Below are positions 14,232 through 21,278 of a stretch of DNA of 21,679 bases, one piece after another. The position numbers and the translations under genes were made by a program. How positions within the stretch are numbered: position 1 is the first letter of the stretch; every line of letters starts with the position of its first letter. Under the pieces are notes generated by a model. It was not told the origin of the DNA. It saw only the letters and a program-made list of their open reading frames with translations, and did not search any database. Origin of the DNA: a virus; the IMG/VR virus record IMGVR_UViG_3300010316_000062, positions 1 through 21,679 of that record. The stretch is one strand, 5' to 3'.

Positions 14232-14825
14232 TTATAATGAGTACGACCCAGTCTGTGGATCACGAACTGCGAATGTTTCGAATGAGCTTAAGGCTCCAGC
14301 CCCAAACTCTAGGGCTGAACCGAGAAGGCTCGGTCCTGCCACCGGATTGAGTGGCATAGTGTTGATGCGCCCTTCGGCCTGTGACTGTAGGCCCTGACGG
14401 CTACGCTCTAGCTGGTCATTGGTGAAGCCGAGCTGCTGCATCTGCGTGTCAGCATATGAGCTGTACTGCCTGTCATAGTCACTCAGCAGTGCGTCCATAG
14501 ACAGCCCTGAGCTTTCACTCGTTGCTACTGCGGTTGACGTGGCCTCACGGGCCTTTGTCTTTGCGTTCTGGATACGAAGCGCTGTTGATGCACTCTCTTG
14601 TTGCTCGCGCTGTTGTAGGCTGTCATTCCCGTCGATCATCGCCTGTACGGCGGCGTTGCGGGTGTTCAGGGCATTGGTCTCTTGGGCCTTTACCTGTGCG
14701 GTCTGGTTCTGCTTCTGGGCCATGTAGCTGACACCTGTCGATACCAACGTCAATGCCAGTGAAGCCGCCATCATCGTCGTAGCGGACATAGCGCCTATGG
14801 CACCAATAGCTGCTGGGAAGCACAT
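14232..14825 (-). CDS. Internal virion protein (T7 gp14-like)
   Basis: This 197-aa protein is almost the length of T7 gp14 (196). The N-terminus is strongly hydrophobic (MCFPAAIGAIGAMSATTMMA, then ASLALTLVSTGVSYMA). It is followed by a long Gln/Ala-rich helix (residues about 36-100) and a Ser/Gly-rich C-terminus. In T7, gp14 is ejected first and lodges in the outer membrane to start the DNA channel. AAGAGGT lies 7-9 nt upstream of the ATG, overlapping the end of the preceding gene. Assignment rests on size, hydrophobic start and synteny. Confidence 0.8.
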   Translation of the reverse strand: MCFPAAIGAIGAMSATTMMAASLALTLVSTGVSYMAQKQNQTAQVKAQETNALNTRNAAVQAMIDGNDSLQQREQQESASTALRIQNAKTKAREATSTAVATSESSGLSMDALLSDYDRQYSSYADTQMQQLGFTNDQLERSRQGLQSQAEGRINTMPLNPVAGPSLLGSALEFGAGALSSFETFAVRDPQTGSYSL

Positions 14826-14831
14826 ATGGTT

Positions 14832-15272
14832 CTACCTCTTAAATGGGATTACGCGGATCTTATCCACGCCGTAGTTGCTGATTGGATCGCCTAGGTCGAA
14901 GCCCATGAATTTGATCAGGCGGATGTGTAGCTTGTTGCGTGCGTCTACGACGTTCTCAAGTCGCCCATGCTTCATGGTCATGGCCGTGATCCATGCACGT
15001 CCGGTCGTCGCCAGCTCACGTGCATTGGTCTTTATGTCAGGGGCAGACAGCATCCACACAGCTCCGTAGGAACCTGTAGACACGACCCCTGCGACGAGGC
15101 TAACTGTCCCCTGTTTGCCTACCCCGGTGATGCAGTCCGTAGATTGCATGTAACCGAGGGAGAGGGCTTCCAGTGGCGAGAGGCCAGCCATAGACTGGAC
15201 CTCCCGTTGATCTTCCACCCGCATCGTGTTTGCGAGTTCTAGGATGTCGTTTGGTTCTGTTTTGCGGATCAT
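14832..15272 (-). CDS. gp13-like protein with acetyltransferase-like (GNAT) pattern
   Basis: This 146-aa protein starts at the ATG at 15272 (MIRKTEPNDILELANTMRVE). The frame is open back to 15311, but the chosen ATG overlaps the tail-tube B stop (ATGA) and fits the family length (T7 gp13 is 138 aa). The sequence has the GNAT-like pattern seen in this phage family: WMLSAPDIKTNARELATTGR, then LENVVDARNKLHIRLIKFMG FDLGDP. Gp13 of T7 is needed for virion assembly. Whether acetyltransferase activity remains is unknown. It is coupled to the tail-tube gene upstream and to the gp14-like gene downstream. Confidence 0.75.
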   Translation of the reverse strand: MIRKTEPNDILELANTMRVEDQREVQSMAGLSPLEALSLGYMQSTDCITGVGKQGTVSLVAGVVSTGSYGAVWMLSAPDIKTNARELATTGRAWITAMTMKHGRLENVVDARNKLHIRLIKFMGFDLGDPISNYGVDKIRVIPFKR

Positions 15273-17692
15273 CTGAACCCCGAGGTGTGACGACTGTACC
15301 GTCCCTCCCACTCGGCAGCGGTGAAGCCACTCGGCAGGAACGTGTCGTTGATTAAGGTTACGCTGAACTCCCCTGCCTTAGCTTGGACAGGCACACGCAG
15401 CACGCCTTGGACCGTGTTGATCTGGCCTAGGATTGTGCTCTCGTTGCCTAAGGTCACGCCAGTCAGCCCGTAGTTCAGCGGGTCTGATGCGTACTCTTCC
15501 CCTAAGCGCCCGGTGGCTTTCACCTCGACGCGGAAGTATCCTGTCTTTGCGTAGGCCACGAGCCAGCGGCTGATCTGTAGACGGCCAGCGATGACTGAGG
15601 CTACACCACCAGAGCTAGACTGGGCTTTGATAACAGGCTGCGAGAAGGTGTACTTGTGTGCGTATTTCACACCAGCGAAGAACTTCATGTTGGCAGCTAG
15701 GCCCGACACCGTAACCAGTGTTCCACCTCCAACTGGGTCCACAATTTGGGACACCACCGTGAGGTTCTTCCCCGGCCCGGTAGAAGACGTACCGTCCCCA
15801 ACGCGGGTGGCTACAGCTAAAGGTGCAGTGGTTTCATACGAGAGGCGGAACGTCGTCCTGCGTGCCCCCGTGTCTTCAACCAGATCGGTAACACTGGTCT
15901 CATCAACTCGGCGGTCAAGGTGGTACACAATCGTCTCACCTTCCTCTTCTCGGCCCTTCCCAAGGTCCATGACTTCGAGGTACACCCCGTCAGCGTATTC
16001 CGTGAGCAGGATGAGTTCGTCGCTGATGAAGTCCACGCTCCGCACCACACCGTCTTCTGGCATTGTCCATCGGGACCAGCTTGACTGCAGCTTCTGTTGT
16101 CCATTCCAGTGGTACTTGTAAACGAAGATCGAACGTGGATCACCAGAAGATAGAACCACAGCCATACCAGCACTCTCAGAAGCTGACACTTTTGTAATAG
16201 GCGCAGGGATATATGTGGGGACGTGTTCAGTGATCTCTGCTGCATCAGTCTCAGCGCTATCCTGCATGACGTAGTATTCATAGACAGCTCCAAATGTGCC
16301 TTTGTTGACTGGGAAGAACAGCGTCCGTCCAGCCCCAACAGGCGCAGTGTCCCCTCGGCTCTCATAGTCCGACAGGGTCTTGATTGTTGGCGGCTTTCCA
16401 GCTGCGAGGTATTCGTCTTCGATAACGAACTGTCGTTGATCAGAGAACAGAAGAACCTTCTTGTTGAACAGCACTGCGTAGTTGAGGCTGGTTACAGAGG
16501 TTCCCGGTGACGACACGTCGATAGGACCGTCGTCTAGGACTGTGATCACTGTGGCTGCGAAGAAGTTGAAGAAGTCGTTTGATGCTGACATACTCACGGT
16601 GTCAGCGCCTAAGAAGCACAGGCGGCGTCGGTCGAAGTAAACGTCTCGGATGGTTCCGCCAACGAAGGACGGCCAAGGAGACGTATCCACGTCACCAACC
16701 ACGCGCCGCCCCCAGTTGATCTGTCGCAGCTCGAAAGACCCATCGACCATCCGTACCAGTGAGTGTGGCATTGTGGCTGGGTTGAGTGCCGTAAGTGTCC
16801 CCGGTGCTGTGGTCTCTTCCCACACCCCACTGTCGTAAGTGAGGGATGCGTTGTTGGGGATGAACTTAAGGTAATAGTCGTCTGTCTCGGACCCTTCGTC
16901 CCCGGTGACCTTAACCAGAAAGTTCCGCTTGCCTACAACAGGGAGATCGGTGAACCGCTGGATACTGTCTGTAATTGCCTGCGTCTTGGTGTTGCCATCA
17001 TCGTCCGTAAACTCCAGCTCGAATGCAGAGTTGTCGGACTTCGTGATGTGCAGGATTGGCGAGTAAGAATTAAACAACCACCCAGTCGGGAGACTGCCCA
17101 GAAGTTGAGCCTTAAGGGCCTCTATAACTTCATCAACAGACACTGAAGCATCAGCATCTGCAGAAGCATCGGTAGTGTAGCTGGCAACCTCAGTCCCATT
17201 GATACGGACTTTGTAGGTTACGTCATAGTTCACTGCCTTTACAAACAACATAGCCTCTTCAATGGGAGCTGGAGCTGTCACGGTGAAGGTCTCAACAATG
17301 CGCTTGCGGTTCACGATGAACGTGTAGTCAGCGACAGTGATTGCCCGTAGGTCAAGAGCGGCATTCGTCGAGCTGATGTAGTTGGTTCCTGCCGGATACG
17401 TGACAGACCGCTCTTGACCTGTGGTCACGTCGTAGACAGCGATCCCTGTCCCATCAGCAATCACACTGTACCGTTCAGCGCTATCTCGGTTGATGGTGTG
17501 GAAGTACGCGCCCTGTGCTGTAGCAACTGTCAGCTTTGCCCTGAACTTCGTCGGAGGGCGTTTGATGTTGCCCTCAACAACGGACGAAACAGCGTTCTCC
17601 TGTAGCTCTGCCTGTGAGGCCATACGCATGGTAACAGCCTGCTGGCTCACGCCGTTCATCAGGTTTGGGAGTTGTTCAGAAACAAGCGTCAT
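15269..17692 (-). CDS. Tail tubular protein B (T7 gp12-like nozzle)
   Basis: This 807-aa protein (T7 gp12 is 794 aa) starts MTLVSEQLPNLMNGVSQQAV, the characteristic opening of this family (a PNLxxGVSQQ motif). A mostly beta-sheet protein follows, with SFVGGTIRDVYFDRRRLCFL and ALLFSDQRQF-type motifs; here VLLFSDQRQFVIEDEYL appears in the middle. It forms the hexameric tail nozzle below tail tubular A and carries the fibres. AGGA lies 8 nt before the ATG. It begins 9 bp after the tail tubular A stop and overlaps the next gene by 4 bp. Confidence 0.95.
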   Translation of the reverse strand: MTLVSEQLPNLMNGVSQQAVTMRMASQAELQENAVSSVVEGNIKRPPTKFRAKLTVATAQGAYFHTINRDSAERYSVIADGTGIAVYDVTTGQERSVTYPAGTNYISSTNAALDLRAITVADYTFIVNRKRIVETFTVTAPAPIEEAMLFVKAVNYDVTYKVRINGTEVASYTTDASADADASVSVDEVIEALKAQLLGSLPTGWLFNSYSPILHITKSDNSAFELEFTDDDGNTKTQAITDSIQRFTDLPVVGKRNFLVKVTGDEGSETDDYYLKFIPNNASLTYDSGVWEETTAPGTLTALNPATMPHSLVRMVDGSFELRQINWGRRVVGDVDTSPWPSFVGGTIRDVYFDRRRLCFLGADTVSMSASNDFFNFFAATVITVLDDGPIDVSSPGTSVTSLNYAVLFNKKVLLFSDQRQFVIEDEYLAAGKPPTIKTLSDYESRGDTAPVGAGRTLFFPVNKGTFGAVYEYYVMQDSAETDAAEITEHVPTYIPAPITKVSASESAGMAVVLSSGDPRSIFVYKYHWNGQQKLQSSWSRWTMPEDGVVRSVDFISDELILLTEYADGVYLEVMDLGKGREEEGETIVYHLDRRVDETSVTDLVEDTGARRTTFRLSYETTAPLAVATRVGDGTSSTGPGKNLTVVSQIVDPVGGGTLVTVSGLAANMKFFAGVKYAHKYTFSQPVIKAQSSSGGVASVIAGRLQISRWLVAYAKTGYFRVEVKATGRLGEEYASDPLNYGLTGVTLGNESTILGQINTVQGVLRVPVQAKAGEFSVTLINDTFLPSGFTAAEWEGRYSRHTSGFR

Positions 17693-17701
17693 GCTGCTAT
17701 C

Positions 17702-18307
17702 CTATGTTAGATGCCAGAACTCAGGCGTAGATCGGATCATGTTGAGATCTTCATCGTCTGCGTGCTGTTCAATGAATGTTGCACGTGCTCGCATCTCAGA
17801 TGCAGCCGTGTATCTATGGAGTGCCTCGGACCCGATAGTCGCGTCTTGGAACTCACGACAGGCGCGGTGTGTGATGTAGTATCTGGCACTCTCAGGCAGG
17901 TCTTCAAAGTCCAGCATGAATATGACCTTGGCCTTGATCATCTGGTTGAAAACCTGTGTGTGGTTCTGTCGGTCGTACAGCTTCCCACCACGCCAGACCG
18001 GATCCACTCCAGGGTATGCGTCCCGGTTGATGTCAACGGAAAGCGCGTTCTCTGGGAGGGTTATGGTGCCTGTCCCAAACACTGCGCCGGGGCTGTCGTC
18101 AGCTGTCATAAGCAGCGGGTAGTCATATTCCGTGTTGAACTGCCAGCCTTCCAGTAGGACAGAGCGCAGGACTTGATCCAACACGAGAAGAGCGTTGGCT
18201 GTGTCAAGCCCGCCTATGCCAGCTATGGTTGTTACAGGGGCTTCACCAACAGCACGCAGCAGCTGGTTCACCGCGTCGAGTTTGGGTGTAGGTGTGAGTG
18301 CAGTCAT
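17702..18307 (-). CDS. Tail tubular protein A (T7 gp11-like gatekeeper)
   Basis: This 201-aa protein (T7 gp11 is 196 aa) has the family pattern PTPKLDAVNQLLRAVGEAPV at the start, then LLVLDQVLRSVLLEGWQFNT, and ALSVDINRDAYPGVDPVWRG in the middle. It forms the dodecameric ring joining portal and nozzle. GAGG lies about 6 nt before the ATG. It is the first gene after the capsid terminator, whose U tract ends about 16 nt before the start codon. Its expression therefore depends on read-through or on a promoter I could not find. Confidence 0.93.
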   Translation of the reverse strand: MTALTPTPKLDAVNQLLRAVGEAPVTTIAGIGGLDTANALLVLDQVLRSVLLEGWQFNTEYDYPLLMTADDSPGAVFGTGTITLPENALSVDINRDAYPGVDPVWRGGKLYDRQNHTQVFNQMIKAKVIFMLDFEDLPESARYYITHRACREFQDATIGSEALHRYTAASEMRARATFIEQHADDEDLNMIRSTPEFWHLT

Positions 18308-18323
18308 GGGAGCCTCGTCTGTG

Positions 18324-18362
18324 AAAAAAAAGGGGGGCCAACGCTATTAACGTCAGCCCCCC
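18324..18362 (-). terminator. Intrinsic terminator after the capsid gene (T7 Tphi-like)
   Basis: The minus-strand RNA has GGGGGGCUGACG pairing with CGUUGGCCCCCC around a 7-nt loop (UUAAUAG). That gives twelve pairs including two GU wobbles, followed directly by eight U (18324-18331). It lies between the capsid and tail tubular A genes, as Tphi does in T7, where it lowers transcription of tail genes relative to capsid. Confidence 0.93.
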
Positions 18363-18384
18363 ATTGGAGATCTTAGGTGCGGGT

Positions 18385-19356
18385 TTAGGCCACAACACCA
18401 GTGGCGATCTCGATTGCACACTCAGGACGCAGAGGACCGTGGCCCATTGCGTACTTGCCGACCATCAGCGTACCTTGGTACATCAGTTCGTAGTCAGCGC
18501 CAGACTTCTGGATCTGTAGGTCCATCAGCTTGACAGTACCAGCAGCAGCTTTCTGGAAGACCAGACCTGCCGTGGTGGTGAAGTCGCCGTTGTAGGCGTT
18601 TTGCTCGCCAGTTGCAGCCGCAACAACAGCCGAAGGGACGTTGTTAGACTTGTGCAGCTGGATGCCGTTGATCTCAGGCAGTGTGCCCTTGGCATAGGAA
18701 CCAGCGCCGCCCCAGTCACGGTTCAGTGCGTCCTTCTGTTGGACCAGAAGCGAGTGTTGAGCAGGCTTGAACACGCCGTAGCGCTCGCCTTCCCACACGT
18801 CTTTCTCGTCGAAGGTTGTGCCAGCATCAAAGAGCAGAGAGGCAAGAACAGCGCCGTCAGTCTTTGCAGCAGCATTTACCAGACGCGAGCCACCGGGCAG
18901 GTCGTCGATCTTGTTTGCGGAGCGAGCGGCCAGAGCGATCACGCGGGCGACTTTCAGGTCGAACTCACGGGACAGAGCAGCACCAAGCTGTTTGGTGTAC
19001 TCAGAACGCACGTCGTAGTGGTTCTTCGCTTCTTCAAGCTCGTCGATGAAGACCTTGGAGATCAGGCGGTTGTCGATGTTGATCACGGTCTCGTTGGCTT
19101 TGATCTTTTCACCACCGACGATAGGCGTGCCAGCAACGTGGTAGGCTGCGGAGGCTTTGCCTGTGTGGTTGAAGGAGGCCGATTTACCCTGCGTGATCGT
19201 CCGCACAGTGTGCAGAGGCATGAAGATGTTCATCTCGTTGAAGGCAGTCAGCACTTCACCAGCGAAGGTCTTCAAGAACAGAGCGTTAGCAGCGGCGAAG
19301 TCAGCTGGAGTAGCAGCGTTGATAACACCGAGTTGGGAGATAATAGCGTCAGCCAT
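18385..19356 (-). CDS. Major capsid protein (T7 gp10-like)
   Basis: This 323-aa protein (T7 gp10A is 345 aa) starts MADAIISQLGVINAATPADF. It has the HK97-fold capsid features of T7-like phages, such as RTITQGKSASFNHTGKASAA, NIDNRLISKVFIDELEEAKN followed by HYDVRSEYTKQLG, and the C-terminal LMYQGTLMVGKYAMGHGPLR. AAGGA lies 7 nt before the ATG. It has its own regulatory frame, with the probable phage promoter 270 bp upstream and an intrinsic terminator directly downstream, fitting the need for high expression. No frameshifted longer form (as in T7 gp10B) is evident. Confidence 0.95.
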   Translation of the reverse strand: MADAIISQLGVINAATPADFAAANALFLKTFAGEVLTAFNEMNIFMPLHTVRTITQGKSASFNHTGKASAAYHVAGTPIVGGEKIKANETVINIDNRLISKVFIDELEEAKNHYDVRSEYTKQLGAALSREFDLKVARVIALAARSANKIDDLPGGSRLVNAAAKTDGAVLASLLFDAGTTFDEKDVWEGERYGVFKPAQHSLLVQQKDALNRDWGGAGSYAKGTLPEINGIQLHKSNNVPSAVVAAATGEQNAYNGDFTTTAGLVFQKAAAGTVKLMDLQIQKSGADYELMYQGTLMVGKYAMGHGPLRPECAIEIATGVVA

Positions 19357-19401
19357 TGGGGTATTCCTTAGTGAGTTTTCGGGGATTGCGTCCCTTCGAC
19401 T

Positions 19402-19554
19402 TCACACTCGCTTTCCACAGGGTTGTCCTCCGCAGAGGGCCAAGCGCTGCTTGTGCTGTGTCATCAGGTGCCAGCTCGCTAAAAAGCGATGGTGACTTCC
19501 GATCTCACTTAAGGTTGGGTGGTATATGTCCTCGGCCCAGACCGTGACCGTCAT
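19402..19554 (-). CDS. Possible 50-aa leader ORF between promoter and capsid gene
   Basis: The ATG at 19554 opens a 50-aa frame (MTVTVWAEDIYHPTLSEIGS, HHRFLASWHLMTQHKQRLAL, CGGQPCGKRV). An in-frame stop lies 39 nt upstream, so the start is fixed. No clear Shine-Dalgarno sequence precedes it. It lies entirely in the leader of the capsid transcript and contains a small hairpin (TCGCT/AGCGA, 19476-19489). It could be a real small protein or chance; I recognise no family. Confidence 0.35.
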   Translation of the reverse strand: MTVTVWAEDIYHPTLSEIGSHHRFLASWHLMTQHKQRLALCGGQPCGKRV

Positions 19555-19625
19555 TACGGCAGCTTGGTCTTGGGCTTCGGGACAATGGCGCTAAGGCATA
19601 CCGCTGCGGTGGCGGTTCTACCTAT

Positions 19626-19645
19626 GCTATGGTGGTGGGTAATTA
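19626..19645 (-). promoter_or_regulatory. Probable phage RNA polymerase promoter, phi10-like
   Basis: The minus strand reads TAATTACCCACCACCATAGC, starting at the TAA stop of the lipoprotein gene and running towards the capsid gene. It is 19/20 identical to the element at 2618-2637. Start at the terminal G of ATAG would give a leader of about 270 nt before the capsid ATG. The position matches T7 phi10, the strongest late promoter. Confidence 0.7.
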
Positions 19646-19873
19646 ACAGAGCTTGGCGAAAAGCTCATTGTGGTCACCGATCTTGTTAAAGTCGGAGGCG
19701 GCGCTGGGTGGCCACTCTTGTTTCGTCAGCCAATCCTTGGTTGCTTGATCAAACTCAATGGCCTCAGCCCAAGTGCATTCCTTTGGAATTACCGGGGTGG
19801 GCCTGTCGAGGAAGCTACATGCGGTCAAGAATGCTGGACTTATCAAGAGGCACAGGGCGAACGCGAACTTCAT
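19643..19873 (-). CDS. Small lipoprotein, probable outer-membrane spanin (Rz1-like)
   Basis: This 76-aa protein starts MKFAFALCLLISPAFLTACS, a lipoprotein signal peptide with a clear LTAC lipobox (Cys19). The mature part begins SFLDRPTPVIPKECTWAEAI and ends IGDHNELFAKLC. The CTW...HN...C pattern recalls Rz1-like lysis lipoproteins. Its start lies inside the end of the upstream membrane-protein gene in another frame (59-bp overlap), which is the usual arrangement of spanin gene pairs. It would act with the inner-membrane partner to fuse or disrupt the outer membrane in the last lysis step. Confidence 0.7.
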   Translation of the reverse strand: MKFAFALCLLISPAFLTACSFLDRPTPVIPKECTWAEAIEFDQATKDWLTKQEWPPSAASDFNKIGDHNELFAKLC

Positions 19874-20048
19874 AGGCCTGTTCCTTTATTTGGTGGGTGA
19901 TGGTCTTGGTGGTCAGGTCCGCGACCTCGTCGGAGAGGTGCTTGTTCCGTACCGTCAGGATCTTCCAGAAGATGAATGCGACTGCCCCCACTGTGGGGAG
20001 CAGCCACTTGCGGATCTGTTTGATGCAGATCAGGATGGATGCCATCAC
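19815..20048 (-). CDS. Small membrane protein, candidate inner-membrane spanin (Rz-like)
   Basis: This product is 77 aa from the GTG at 20048 (or 76 aa from the adjacent ATG at 20045). Residues about 14-31 (WLLPTVGAVAFIFWKILT) form one membrane segment near the N-terminus, followed by a charged, probably helical periplasmic part (LSDEVADLTTKTITHQIKEQ) ending in VRPVPLDKSSILDRM. Topology and the overlap with the lipoprotein gene fit an Rz-like partner, but it is about half the usual Rz length, so the call is tentative. No strong ribosome binding site is seen. It starts 2 bp after the upstream gene's stop. Confidence 0.55.
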   Translation of the reverse strand: MMASILICIKQIRKWLLPTVGAVAFIFWKILTVRNKHLSDEVADLTTKTITHQIKEQAYEVRVRPVPLDKSSILDRM

Positions 20049-20050
20049 AG

Positions 20051-20269
20051 CTAATTGTCCCGATCCGAAAGGCGGTTGGCCGGGGAGGCTTTGGCAGTCT
20101 TGGTCACCACACCAGCAATGAGTTCGACCACCTTGTAGATCTTACCAAGGATGATGTCGTCAGCTGGGGTTGGCGTAAGGTTCACAATGACCACCGCCAG
20201 ACCGTGCAGTGATGCAAGGCAGATGGAGATGGTGTTCACGTGAACCAGAAGGAAGGCGATGAGTTCCAT
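20051..20269 (-). CDS. Small membrane protein, candidate holin
   Basis: This 72-aa protein begins MELIAFLLVHVNTISICLAS and continues LHGLAVVIVNLTPTPADD, giving one long hydrophobic N-terminal region (residues 3-31). A second weaker hydrophobic stretch follows (IYKVVELIAGVV, about 44-55), then a polar tail (KASPANRLSDRDN). Its start overlaps the scaffold stop (TGATG), so translation is coupled. It is the first gene of a three-gene cassette ahead of the spanin-like pair, which suggests a holin. It could also be another membrane protein of unknown role. Confidence 0.5.
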   Translation of the reverse strand: MELIAFLLVHVNTISICLASLHGLAVVIVNLTPTPADDIILGKIYKVVELIAGVVTKTAKASPANRLSDRDN

Positions 20270-21156
20270 CAGCGTACTCCTAGGACCGCCTGCGATGACG
20301 AGGCCAGTTTCTTCTGGACGTTGTCACGGAAGGCAGCGGATGTCTTGTATTCAGGCTTGGCCATGTCTTCCAACAGCTGTGCCTCAGACTCGTAGCCAGA
20401 CACTGCTGCCGGGGTCTTGCCGCCGATCAACTTAGGCTCAACGCCAACAGCTTTTGTGTACCGGGCGTGTGCCTCGGCAACGGCAGCTTTGGCTGTCTCT
20501 GGGTCGTTCAAGGCAGCATTGAAAGCGTCTGCCTCAGTTTGGGTGTAGGTCGATGCCATGTGCTTTGTCATGGCGGCATACCCATCATCACCCCCAGCCA
20601 GTGCCTTCACCGCAGAGATCTGTTCTGCAGCAGACGCTGCGACAGCTTCCTGTGCAACAGCCGCGTCAGCGTTGGACGCAACCACACCACGAAGGTAGGC
20701 CTCGACAATCTCTTTTGGAAAGCCAGCAGCGTTGAACTTGTCCATCGTTTCAGGCGTAAACTTGCCGTCATTGTCGGTGAACTCTTTCTGGACGTCGGCC
20801 ACCGAAACACCAGCCGCTGTCAACGCATTGTCAACGACAGTTCCGTAGCCACTCGCTTTGGCGTCATCAGCCTTTGGTTCAGCTGGATCTTCTTTGACAG
20901 GCGCGTCATCAACAACAGGAGTCTCAGCTTCTGCTTCTTCGGCTGGGGCCTGCCCGCCCATCTTCTTCTCAAGGGCTGTGTATGCTGCGAGAAGGTCTTC
21001 GTTGGTCTTGAACTTACCACCGATCAGGGGGTTGTCCGCAGCTTCCTTAGCCGCAGCCGCCTCTGACGCAGCAGCTCCAGTGTCCACGGTTACGGTAGCG
21101 GCTTGGGCACCCTCGACCACGGTGATGTTCGCGCCATTGTCATTCACGTCGCTCAT
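20269..21156 (-). CDS. Scaffold / capsid assembly protein (T7 gp9-like)
   Basis: This 295-aa protein (T7 gp9 is 307 aa) is acidic and Ala/Glu/Lys-rich. It carries the family pattern NPLIGGKFKTNEDLLAAYTA LEKKMGG near residue 42, then a low-complexity acidic linker (APAEEAEAETPVVDDAPVKE). A helical C-terminal half follows, with AGFPKEIVEAYLRGVVASNA. It directs prohead assembly and leaves before DNA packaging. GAGGA lies 10 nt before the ATG, inside the preceding 39-aa gene. It is placed between portal and lysis cassette rather than directly before the capsid gene as in T7. Confidence 0.92.
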   Translation of the reverse strand: MSDVNDNGANITVVEGAQAATVTVDTGAAASEAAAAKEAADNPLIGGKFKTNEDLLAAYTALEKKMGGQAPAEEAEAETPVVDDAPVKEDPAEPKADDAKASGYGTVVDNALTAAGVSVADVQKEFTDNDGKFTPETMDKFNAAGFPKEIVEAYLRGVVASNADAAVAQEAVAASAAEQISAVKALAGGDDGYAAMTKHMASTYTQTEADAFNAALNDPETAKAAVAEAHARYTKAVGVEPKLIGGKTPAAVSGYESEAQLLEDMAKPEYKTSAAFRDNVQKKLASSSQAVLGVR

Positions 21157-21158
21157 GT

Positions 21159-21278
21159 TCAGAAGTCCTCACGTGTGGTTCCGCCAGTCAGTTTGATGGC
21201 TTTGGCTTTCGATGTCTTGACGGCCTTCGCTGGCTTAGGCGGCGACTGCGGGGCCTTGGGGGCTTGGGGGTTGTCCAT
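21159..21278 (-). CDS. 39-aa Lys/Pro-rich small protein overlapping the portal gene end
   Basis: The ATG at 21278 opens a 39-aa frame, MDNPQAPKAPQSPPKPAKAV then KTSKAKAIKLTGGTTREDF, in a different frame from the portal gene. AAGGA lies 10 nt upstream. The ORF covers the whole portal-scaffold gap and ends 2 nt before the scaffold ATG. The Lys-rich middle and the ordered end (IKLTGGTTREDF) look like real protein. Another possibility is a +1 frameshift at CAA-CCC-C, which would add this sequence to the portal as a C-terminal extension. The function is unknown. Confidence 0.55.
   Translation of the reverse strand: MDNPQAPKAPQSPPKPAKAVKTSKAKAIKLTGGTTREDF

Noticed and set aside
18601-19371. 256-aa plus-strand open frame
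   Set aside because: It is entirely antisense to the well-supported capsid gene and would run against all surrounding transcription.
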